DNA of 58,948 nt from Clostridia bacterium. GTDB lineage: Bacteria; Bacillota; Clostridia; UMGS1883. Below are positions 52,132 through 58,948 of the stretch, piece by piece. The position numbers and the translations under genes were made by a program. Position 1 is the stretch's first letter, and each line of letters opens with the position of its first letter. A model generated the notes under the pieces. It saw only the letters and a program-made list of their open reading frames with translations, did no database searches and was not told where the DNA came from. The DNA lies in assembly GCA_017505525.1 (NCBI GenBank), contig JAFVPB010000066.1, forward strand, positions 1 to 58,948, in the 5' to 3' direction.

Positions 52132-52986
52132 ATGAGCATAGTTGAGATTCGCGACCTTTCTTTTTCCTACAGAAAAGATGGGGAAGAAAAGGTTGTGCTT
52201 GATAAACTGAATATAGATATAGAAGATGAAAGCTTTGTTGCCGTTATAGGTCAGAACGGAAGCGGAAAAAGCACCTTTGCAAAGCATCTTAATGCAATAC
52301 TTCTGCCTATGGGTGGAAGAGTGGTTGTTTGCGGAATAAATACAAAAAACGAGAAAGAGCTTTTTGCCTTAAGGAAAAATGCAGGAATGGTTTTTCAGAA
52401 TCCCGATAATCAGATAGTGGCAACCACGGTGGAAGAAGATGTTGCTTTTGGTCTTGAAAATCTTGGTATAGAGTATGAAGAAATGCACAAAAGAGTGAAA
52501 GAAGCTTTAATTGCAGTTAATATGTACGATTTGCGTAAGCGTGCACCGCACCTTTTATCAGGCGGACAGAAACAGCGCGTTGCAATCGCAGGAATTCTGG
52601 CAATGGAGCCCAGGTGCATAATTTTCGACGAGCCTACCGCAATGCTCGACCCTGTGGGCAGGCGCGAGGTTATGGATACAATCATACGCCTTAACAAGGA
52701 AAAGCATATAACCGTTATTATGATTACTCATCATATGGACGAGGTTGTATGCGCTTCAAGAGTTATAGTGCTGAACAAAGGTAAGATTGAAATGGATGCT
52801 TCGCCAAGAGAAGTTTTTAAAAACGTGGAAAAGCTTAAGGAACTAGGGCTTGATGCACCTCAATCAGTACTTCTTTTGCATGCGCTTAAAGATGCAGGCT
52901 TCGATGTGGAAGCAAATGCGCTAACACCCGAGGAGTGTGCCGAAGAAATTCTTGCCTGCCTTAAAAAGCGGGAGGTGCAAAAATGA
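52132..52986 (+). CDS. ecfA1: ECF transporter ATPase EcfA1
   Basis: A 284-residue ABC ATPase with Walker A GQNGSGKSTFAKHL, Q-loop VFQNPDNQIVATTVEEDV, signature LSGGQKQR and Walker B CIIFDEPTAMLDP. The FQNPDNQ pattern is typical of EcfA1. It powers uptake of vitamins and similar cargo through EcfT and swappable S components. It overlaps ecfA2 by 4 bases. Confidence 0.95.
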   Translation: MSIVEIRDLSFSYRKDGEEKVVLDKLNIDIEDESFVAVIGQNGSGKSTFAKHLNAILLPMGGRVVVCGINTKNEKELFALRKNAGMVFQNPDNQIVATTVEEDVAFGLENLGIEYEEMHKRVKEALIAVNMYDLRKRAPHLLSGGQKQRVAIAGILAMEPRCIIFDEPTAMLDPVGRREVMDTIIRLNKEKHITVIMITHHMDEVVCASRVIVLNKGKIEMDASPREVFKNVEKLKELGLDAPQSVLLLHALKDAGFDVEANALTPEECAEEILACLKKREVQK

Positions 52987-53843
52987 GCAATATAATAGAG
53001 GTTAAAAACCTTTCTTATTCTTATTCAGCCGATAATCTCGCAAAAGATACTGCACTTGTAAATGTAAGCTTTGGCTTTGAACAAGGCGAGTTTATTGGAA
53101 TTGCGGGGCACACAGGCAGCGGAAAATCAACGGTTGCGCAAATTCTCGCAGGTCTTCTTACTCCAAGTGAAGGAAGAATTTTTATTGATGGTGAGGAAAT
53201 CGAAGATTATAAAGAGGCTTGCCGTGCTTTAAGGCGTCGCGTAGGGATTGTTTTTCAATATCCCGAGCACCAGCTTTTTGAAGAAACAGTTTATAAAGAT
53301 ATAGCTTTTGGTCCTAAAAATAAAGGGCTAAGCGAAGAAGAAATCGACAGGTGCGTGAGGAAGAGCGCACTTTTGGCAGGTGTTGGTGAGGAGTTATTTG
53401 AGGCATCGCCTTTTGAACTTTCGGGAGGGCAGAAAAGGAGAGTTGCAATAGCGGGGGTGCTTGCAACAGAACCCAAAGTGCTTATTCTTGACGAACCTGC
53501 CGCAGGACTCGATCCAAAAAGCAAGCACAGGCTTTTAAAAGAGCTTCATAAAATACAAAAAGAAGAAAACACCACAATAATTCTTATTTCTCACAGTATG
53601 GAAGATTTGAGTGAGCATGCACAGAGAATTATTGTGCTTAACCACGGCGTGAAATTTAAAGATGCATCGCCTAAGGAAATATTTTCATCGCAAAAAGCAC
53701 TAAAAGAATGCGGACTTGAAATACCTGAAATAGCACAGGTGGTTTCGCTTTTAAACAGTGGCGGAATGAATATCGGAAGCGACATTTTCACTTTGAAAGA
53801 GGCTTATGATACCATCACACAGAAATTGGGGGTGGGAAAATGA
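52983..53843 (+). CDS. ecfA2: ECF transporter ATPase EcfA2
   Basis: A 286-residue ABC ATPase with Walker A GHTGSGKSTVAQIL, Q-loop VFQYPEHQLFEETVYKDI, signature LSGGQKRR and Walker B VLILDEPAAGLDP. FQYPEHQLFE marks EcfA2. It pairs with EcfA1 and EcfT. It overlaps both neighbours by 4 bases, so translation is coupled. Confidence 0.95.
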   Translation: MSNIIEVKNLSYSYSADNLAKDTALVNVSFGFEQGEFIGIAGHTGSGKSTVAQILAGLLTPSEGRIFIDGEEIEDYKEACRALRRRVGIVFQYPEHQLFEETVYKDIAFGPKNKGLSEEEIDRCVRKSALLAGVGEELFEASPFELSGGQKRRVAIAGVLATEPKVLILDEPAAGLDPKSKHRLLKELHKIQKEENTTIILISHSMEDLSEHAQRIIVLNHGVKFKDASPKEIFSSQKALKECGLEIPEIAQVVSLLNSGGMNIGSDIFTLKEAYDTITQKLGVGK

Positions 53844-54643
53844 TACGTGATATTACAATCGGTCAATACTACAGCACAGATTCTGTAATTCACAGAATGG
53901 ACCCACGAACAAAGATTTTATGGGCAATTTTCTATATGGTAATACTTTTTGTGATAGATTCGGCAGCGATGTATTTTGCCGTTCTTGTTTTTACCTTTGT
54001 AATGGTATATTCATCGCACGTTCCATTTAAGTTTATGCTCAGGGGACTAAAGCCAATAATGATAATAGTTGTTATCACAGCGCTTTTAAATCTTTTTACT
54101 ACTCAGGGTGAAACAGTGCTTTTCACAGTCGGAAAGCTTAATGTAACTTTAGAAGGTTTGGTGCTTTCTGTTAAAATGGCACTCAGAATTGTTCTTTTAA
54201 TTGTAGGCACATCACTTTTAACGCTTACCACATCGCCTACAGTTCTTTCAGGCGGACTTGAGGTGCTTTTATCACCCCTAAAAAAGATGGGTGTGCCAAT
54301 ATCGGTTTTCGTAATGATGATAAGTATAGCGCTTAGGTTTATCCCAACGCTCCTAGAGGAAACCGATAAGATTATAAAGGCCCAAACCTCGCGTGGGGCA
54401 GATTTTGAAAATGGGAATATCTTAAAGCGTGTAAAGGCAATGGTGCCCATTTTAATTCCGCTTTTTGTAAGCTCGTTCCGCCGTGCTGATGAGTTGGCAA
54501 CGGCTATGGAGTGCCGTTGTTATAATTGCGATGGAGAAAGAACAAGCTACAGAAGATACCGTTTTACTAAAAATGATTTATATGCACTGATTGCTCTGAT
54601 AGTTTTATGCGCAGTGCTCATTGTTATAAAGGTTGTGCAGTAA
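53840..54643 (+). CDS. ecfT: ECF transporter transmembrane protein EcfT
   Basis: A 267-residue membrane protein starting IGQYYSTDSVIHRMDPRTKI, with the coupling-helix motifs AQTSRGADFENG and ATAMECRCYN. It joins the two ATPases to S components in the membrane. No S component is encoded next to it; QueT at 16.6 kb is one candidate partner in this window. Confidence 0.94.
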   Translation: MIRDITIGQYYSTDSVIHRMDPRTKILWAIFYMVILFVIDSAAMYFAVLVFTFVMVYSSHVPFKFMLRGLKPIMIIVVITALLNLFTTQGETVLFTVGKLNVTLEGLVLSVKMALRIVLLIVGTSLLTLTTSPTVLSGGLEVLLSPLKKMGVPISVFVMMISIALRFIPTLLEETDKIIKAQTSRGADFENGNILKRVKAMVPILIPLFVSSFRRADELATAMECRCYNCDGERTSYRRYRFTKNDLYALIALIVLCAVLIVIKVVQ

Positions 54644-55383
54644 TGAATTATAAATTAACCATGGCGTATGACGGAACTGAATATCACGGGTGGCAGCGGC
54701 AAAAAAACGGCATAACCGTTCAGGAAGTTATGGAGAATGCGCTTTTTAGAATGTTTGGAAAGCAAACAGATGTTACGGGATGCTCGCGAACTGATGCAGG
54801 TGTTCACGCAAAAGAGTATGTGTGCTCTTTTAAAGGTGAAACCACAATTCCTACAGATAAAATCCCAACTGTTTTAAACACCTTACTTCCTGATGATATA
54901 AGAGCATATAAGTGCTGTGAGGTTCCCGATGACTTTAATGCGCGTTTTTGCACACTAAAAAAGGCATATGAATATAAAATTCTCAATGCTCCTGTATGTG
55001 ATCCCAATTTAAGAAGAAATGTGTGGCACTATCCAATAAAGCTCGATTTTGAGGAAATGAAAAAAGCCGCACGAATTCTCGAGGGAAAGCACGATTTTGC
55101 GGCATTTTGTGCCGCGGGAAGCATGGTAAAAAGTACTGTGAGAAATCTTATGGAGCTTAGCTTAAAAAAAGAGGGAAATATAATAACAATCAGGGCAGAG
55201 GGCGACGGATTTTTGTATAATATGGTGCGTATTCTTGCAGGAACGCTTGTTTACGTGGGAAATGGAAAGCTCACAAAGGAAAACGTTAAAGAATATTTAG
55301 AAAAAAAAGACAGGCGACTTATGGGAATAACAGCTCCCCCTCAGGGACTTATGCTTGTGGAGGTTACATATGGGAAAGATTAA
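54643..55383 (+). CDS. truA: tRNA pseudouridine(38-40) synthase TruA
   Basis: A 246-residue protein starting MNYKLTMAYDGTEYHGWQRQ, with the catalytic Asp in GCSRTDAGVHAKEYV (near residue 52). It isomerises U38-40 in many tRNAs. It starts in the ecfT stop codon (TAATG), giving the ecfA1-ecfA2-ecfT-truA order seen in many Firmicutes. Confidence 0.95.
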   Translation: MNYKLTMAYDGTEYHGWQRQKNGITVQEVMENALFRMFGKQTDVTGCSRTDAGVHAKEYVCSFKGETTIPTDKIPTVLNTLLPDDIRAYKCCEVPDDFNARFCTLKKAYEYKILNAPVCDPNLRRNVWHYPIKLDFEEMKKAARILEGKHDFAAFCAAGSMVKSTVRNLMELSLKKEGNIITIRAEGDGFLYNMVRILAGTLVYVGNGKLTKENVKEYLEKKDRRLMGITAPPQGLMLVEVTYGKD

Positions 55384-56497
55384 AGTGATTTTAAAAAACG
55401 TAGTTGCAATATTAGTCCTTATTGCATTAATTGCAATTATTTTCTATCAGAACCGCGACAGGGATTTTCTTAAGTTTGGAAAATCAGAATCAGAAAAGGC
55501 TGAAGAAGAGTTTGGAAGTGCTGAAAATATCACTGACGGCGTTTCAGGGAGAGTGATTGCAAAGGTGGGAGACAAAGTTATAAGCATCACATCAAATACC
55601 CTTGAATTAACGGAAAAGGACGGAAAAAAAGAAACGGAAAGCATTGCAGTATCAAATCCTGTAGTGCATTCCGATGGAGAATATTTCCTTTGTTACGGAG
55701 ATGAAGGGAAAGAAATAACAGTTAAAAAAGGGCAGAAAGAATATTATAAAATCACAACAGAAAACAGGATTATCCGAGCAAAGGTAAACAGAAACGGATA
55801 CTCTTTTGTTGCCACTGAAAAAGAGGGCTACAGCAGTGAACTTACTGTGTATAACCGTGTGGGAGAGGCAATATTTAAGTGGAACCTCAGCGAAAGTGAA
55901 TTCCTCGATGGAGATATAAACAGCGATAACAATAAAATTGTTTTCACCTCCGTTGATGCGAAAGAAAACATTATGCAGGGAAAGCTTTCACTTATAGACA
56001 TAACAAATGCCCAAGTGGAAAAAGAAGAAGTTTTTGAATCGGAAATCTTTTATGTTGTAGATTTCTACAGAAGCGGAACATATACGGCACTTGGAAGTAA
56101 CAAGTTGGTTTATTTTAACTCTAACGGATCAAAGAAATGGGAATACAACTACGAAGGAAGAAATCTTCTTAAAGCTGATCTTACAGAACCGGATAATATG
56201 GTACTTGCTTTTTCGGCAGCGGGAAGCGGAGTAAAGGGGAATTCTACAGAAGTTGAGGTTATAAACCGTTTGGGCAGCGTTATTGCAAAACGCAATATAA
56301 ATTCAATTTTAGATGATATAGCAGTAAACAAAAACAAGATAGCCCTTGCTTTCGGGAAAAAACTTTATATAACAAACGAAAGACTAAAGAATAAAGAAAC
56401 TCTTGAAGCTGACTCAAGCATAAAGAAAGTGGAATTTTTTGCAGATGATAATCATCTGTTTGTATTAGGAAATTCAAATGTTCAGATTATATCTTAA
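55370..56497 (+). CDS. Membrane-anchored DUF5711-like protein
   Basis: A 375-residue protein with one N-terminal membrane anchor (VILKNVVAILVLIALIAII) and a long outer part of beta-rich repeats with recurring G-x-Y/F and NxxG (SPxxHSDGEYFLCYGD; YVVDFYRSGTYTALGSNKLV), suggesting a beta-propeller. It resembles DUF5711 proteins of Clostridia by layout; the match is from memory. It overlaps truA by 14 bases, with GTGGAGGT before the ATG. Its function is unknown. Confidence 0.65.
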   Translation: MGKIKVILKNVVAILVLIALIAIIFYQNRDRDFLKFGKSESEKAEEEFGSAENITDGVSGRVIAKVGDKVISITSNTLELTEKDGKKETESIAVSNPVVHSDGEYFLCYGDEGKEITVKKGQKEYYKITTENRIIRAKVNRNGYSFVATEKEGYSSELTVYNRVGEAIFKWNLSESEFLDGDINSDNNKIVFTSVDAKENIMQGKLSLIDITNAQVEKEEVFESEIFYVVDFYRSGTYTALGSNKLVYFNSNGSKKWEYNYEGRNLLKADLTEPDNMVLAFSAAGSGVKGNSTEVEVINRLGSVIAKRNINSILDDIAVNKNKIALAFGKKLYITNERLKNKETLEADSSIKKVEFFADDNHLFVLGNSNVQIIS

Positions 56498-56521
56498 CAA
56501 AATACTTTGGGAGGTCTTTTT

Positions 56522-57127
56522 GTGGCAGATATCATAGTAATTTTAATTGTCGGCCTTACTGCCTATGTAGGCTCTAAACGCGGATTGATGCGCTCGCTTG
56601 TAGGGTTTGCATCTACCTTTGCTTCTTTGATACTGGGTGTGATTTTGTATCATCCTGTTTCAAAATGGTTAGCAGGTTCGCAATTTGGAGAAAACATAAG
56701 TGAGGCGGTAAATAAATATTTTGAAAGTAATCCGCCAATGGGAGAGCAGGAAGGAATTTTTTCGATGCTTATGGGAAGCGAAGCTGTAAGCGAAGGAGCA
56801 GCAAGAATTGCAACTATGCTTTTTATAAGTGCGATAAGCTTTCTTTTGGTGGCAATATCATCGAAGCTTATTATTAAAATAGCCATTGTTATGTTGAATG
56901 TGGGAACAAAGCTTCCCGTTATCAAACAGGCTAATGCCTTGCTTGGAGCATTGGTAGGGGCACTAAGCGGAATTGTTATATCTTATGTGTGCATCGGTGT
57001 TGTGGCGGCGTTTGAACCAAGCGGTGCGGCACCCGGTCTTTGCGAAATGATTAAGAACTCAAATATAGCATACCTGTTTTATTATGATAATGGGATAACA
57101 GGCATAATGGCTGCATTTATAAAATAA
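56522..57127 (+). CDS. CvpA family membrane protein
   Basis: A 201-residue protein with four membrane segments and the CvpA start (ADIIVILIVGLTAYVGSKRG). CvpA homologues are tied to colicin V export or stress and purine loci, but their molecular role is unsettled. The start is the GTG at 56522, after GGGAGG; an upstream TTG at 56507 overlaps that site. The gene lies 25 bases after the DUF5711-like gene and ends in a strong terminator. Confidence 0.82.
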   Translation: MADIIVILIVGLTAYVGSKRGLMRSLVGFASTFASLILGVILYHPVSKWLAGSQFGENISEAVNKYFESNPPMGEQEGIFSMLMGSEAVSEGAARIATMLFISAISFLLVAISSKLIIKIAIVMLNVGTKLPVIKQANALLGALVGALSGIVISYVCIGVVAAFEPSGAAPGLCEMIKNSNIAYLFYYDNGITGIMAAFIK

Positions 57128-57139
57128 GAAATGGACAAG

Positions 57140-57186
57140 AAACAGATGTTTAAAGGCGTAAAAGCTTTGAACATCTGTTTTTTTGA
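57140..57186 (+). terminator. Terminator of the truA-cvpA operon
   Basis: Stem AAACAGATGTT / AACATCTGTTT with a further AAAG/CTTT inner pairing and a long T tail. Confidence 0.87.
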
Positions 57187-57254
57187 GAAAAAGTATATTT
57201 GTGGAATAGTTAACATCATTTGTGAATATATTCATTTTGTAAGGAGGATGAACT

Positions 57255-58781
57255 ATGGAAATTAATATTAAGAACGACAGCCTTTCCGTATGCAGTGCAG
57301 TATGCCGAATTAAAAATGATTTTTCTACAGAATGCGATGTGATTGTTCCCGATTCAAAACCCGATATATTAAAGGTGCTTCAGCTTAGTGCAAGAGTTAA
57401 GGTTACTAATTGCGAAACCCAGAACGACAGGGTTATAGTTTCAGGCATAGTAAAGCTAAACATTCTTTATCTTGCAGATGATGAGGAAAAAAGCGTAAAA
57501 GCAATTGATACTTCGTGCGTTTTTTCAAACCTTTTCCAAAACAGTGCAATTGTGGAAAATATGCTTACAATTGCCGACATTGATGTGGGAAACCTAAGCT
57601 ATAATATAGCAAACTGCAGAAAACTTACCGTTAAAGCGGTGCTCACCGGCAAGGTTAAGGTTTACTCTTCAAAAGATGTGGAATTTGTATCAGATATTGA
57701 GGGCGCATGCGTTAAAAAGAAAAAACTTTCCTCAACAATTATAGCATCTCACGGAGAAAGTAATGCAAACATACAAGACAGCTTCGAGCTTTCGCAGAGT
57801 AAACTAAATATAAAGGAAATACTTAAAACGGAATCAAAAATTACCGACAGCGATATTAAGATAATTGATGATAAAGCAATAGTAAAAGGAAATATTTCCG
57901 TTACAACTTTATATGTTTCAGAAAACGGTATCGATTTTATGGAAAGCGAGCTCCCGTTTGCAAACGTTTTTGATGTTTCAGGTTTAAGAGCGGATATGAG
58001 CACCGATTACACCGCGAAAATTGAAGATCTTCAGGTTGTAGCTTGTGAGGATTCTGAAGGAAATCTTCGAATTATCGATATTAATGCCGAACTTCATTTC
58101 AGAGTTTTAGGATTTGTAACAATCGCTAAGGAATGTATAACCGATGCCTACATACCGCGTGGAGCTTTAGAATGTAAAACAAGCACTATTGAGGTTTCGG
58201 GGGTGGAAAAAACACTTGTAAATCAGGTGAATCTTAAGGAAGTTATAAACCTTCCCGAAACCCATTCTCCAATCGATACAGTATACAGAGTTGTTGCACG
58301 TCCGTTTATAGAAAGCTGCGAGGCAGAGGGAGATAAAATAAAAATAAGCGGATACAGTGAAATTTATATTCTTTATTTAAGTAAAGACGAGGAATCACCC
58401 ATATATAGCTACAAGGAAAACATTGATTTTTCAGTGCTTGGCGACATAATGGATTGTTCGCTGATTCCCAATGCCGAGTGCACCGTAAAAACACTCAGCT
58501 ATACTCTTGGTGGTGATAAAAGCGTTGAAATACGCACAAGTCTTGAAATTAAAACAGAATGTGTTCGTTACAGCGAAACCGAAATTGTACTTGATGCAAA
58601 AGAAACAGAGTATACACCTGTAAAAAGGCCTTCTATTATAGTTTCATATGCAAACGACCAGAGAGGTTTGTGGCATATAGCGAAGGAACATAATATTTCA
58701 GGTGAAGAAATATTAATGGCAAACGGTATGGAATCGGAAGAAGAAATAACTGAAGGAAAGGCATTGATTATACCTAAATAA
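57255..58781 (+). CDS. SipL/SpoVID-like spore protein (SPOCS repeats + LysM)
   Basis: A 508-residue protein. Three SPOCS (DUF3794) units are seen: residues ~20-140 (VPDSKPDILKVLQLSARVKV), ~180-300 and ~310-445, each with a 'KISGYSEIYILYLS'-type strand. A C-terminal LysM domain (GLWHIAKEHNISGEEILMANG) follows. This is the layout of SipL in Clostridioides and SpoVID in Bacillus, which tie the coat base protein SpoIVA to the forespore. There is no signal peptide, as expected for a mother-cell protein. AAGGAGGA precedes the ATG. No clear sigma-E promoter was recognised. Confidence 0.85.
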   Translation: MEINIKNDSLSVCSAVCRIKNDFSTECDVIVPDSKPDILKVLQLSARVKVTNCETQNDRVIVSGIVKLNILYLADDEEKSVKAIDTSCVFSNLFQNSAIVENMLTIADIDVGNLSYNIANCRKLTVKAVLTGKVKVYSSKDVEFVSDIEGACVKKKKLSSTIIASHGESNANIQDSFELSQSKLNIKEILKTESKITDSDIKIIDDKAIVKGNISVTTLYVSENGIDFMESELPFANVFDVSGLRADMSTDYTAKIEDLQVVACEDSEGNLRIIDINAELHFRVLGFVTIAKECITDAYIPRGALECKTSTIEVSGVEKTLVNQVNLKEVINLPETHSPIDTVYRVVARPFIESCEAEGDKIKISGYSEIYILYLSKDEESPIYSYKENIDFSVLGDIMDCSLIPNAECTVKTLSYTLGGDKSVEIRTSLEIKTECVRYSETEIVLDAKETEYTPVKRPSIIVSYANDQRGLWHIAKEHNISGEEILMANGMESEEEITEGKALIIPK

Positions 58782-58785
58782 AATT

Positions 58786-58814
58786 AAAAGGGGTGTTTAA
58801 ACACCCCTTTTTTT
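58786..58814 (+). terminator. Terminator of the SipL-like gene
   Basis: Stem AAAAGGGGTGTTT / AAACACCCCTTTT, then further T. Confidence 0.9.
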
Positions 58815-58824
58815 GTATAACGAA

Positions 58825-58847
58825 AACCACGCGATAGTCGCGTGGTT
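58825..58847 (-). terminator. Hairpin near the right end
   Basis: A perfect 10-bp stem AACCACGCGA / TCGCGTGGTT with a 3-base loop, followed on the minus strand by TTTTCGTT. It probably ends a minus-strand gene lying beyond the window. Bases 58848-58948 hold no gene I can see. Confidence 0.6.
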
Positions 58848-58948
58848 CAAAAAAGGTTAACCGATGAGCAGATAACGAAGTACAAGATATTCCAAAAAGC
58901 AAATTATTATTGTAATATTGCAGTATAGCACAAATAATTTGTTGGAAA

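Overview
The window looks like chromosome of an anaerobic, spore-forming, Gram-positive Clostridia-type bacterium of moderate-to-low GC, perhaps a gut lineage. The reasons are a complete [FeFe]-hydrogenase maturation set (HydE, HydG, HydF), acetate-forming Pta/AckA, formate-THF ligase, a SipL/SpoVID-like SPOCS+LysM spore protein, a SpoIID-domain protein, a T-box on ileS, the ecfA1-ecfA2-ecfT-truA operon, and consensus sigma-A promoters with 17-base spacers. No rRNA or phylogenetic marker was aligned, so the lineage below class is not claimed.

Layout. 1-2.5 kb: a covarying hairpin repeat, a MATE exporter and an AraC regulator. 2.5-5.7 kb (minus): tRNA-Arg(CCU), rpmF, DUF177, ackA, pta. 5.7-11.4 kb: tmcAL, a membrane protein, an EamA permease, and an mtaB-nudix-methyltransferase operon, with two tail-to-tail gene overlaps. 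11.4-17 kb (plus): an Lrp-type regulator with an alanine-type aminotransferase, guaB-fhs, and queT behind a probable preQ1 riboswitch. 17-25.2 kb (minus): secA-prfB, rpmE, then hydE-hydG-hydF behind a structured leader with its own terminator. 25.2-28.4 kb: an accessory patch with a lyase-like protein and a DUF4886 SGNH hydrolase, bordered by interspersed repeats. 28.4-35.3 kb: a small double-4Fe4S QueG-like protein, T-box/ileS, mnmA, three small genes, and tRNA-Ser(GGA) with a partial duplication. 35.3-42.8 kb: tcdA, a secreted stalk-domain protein divergent from an XRE regulator, and an asd-dapA-dapB-trhA-dac operon. 42.9-58.9 kb (plus): SpoIID-like protein and queA, two ABC exporters with a DUF1854 protein between them, DegV, an rRNA-type methyltransferase, ecfA1A2T-truA, a DUF5711-like protein, CvpA, and a SipL-like protein.

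How the genes work together. Several loci serve tRNA biology: queT, queA and a QueG-like protein (queuosine); mnmA, mtaB, tcdA and tmcAL (other anticodon-loop modifications); truA, ileS and two tRNAs. Another group serves fermentation and H2 metabolism (pta, ackA, hydEGF). A third serves the envelope and spore (dapA, dapB, asd, dac, SpoIID-like, SipL-like, secA). QueT is an S-component-type transporter and could use the EcfA1A2T module encoded here.

Most unusual points: (1) the hydEGF leader, where an aptamer-like stem competes with an intrinsic terminator; (2) two unrelated families of arrays of mini-hairpins joined by a short spacer word that inverts at the centre; (3) an IMP dehydrogenase that matches, from memory, the parabasalid (Tritrichomonas) type rather than the usual bacterial type; (4) the exporter/DUF1854/zinc-ribbon-exporter cassette; and (5) a candidate preQ1 riboswitch with an extra hairpin.
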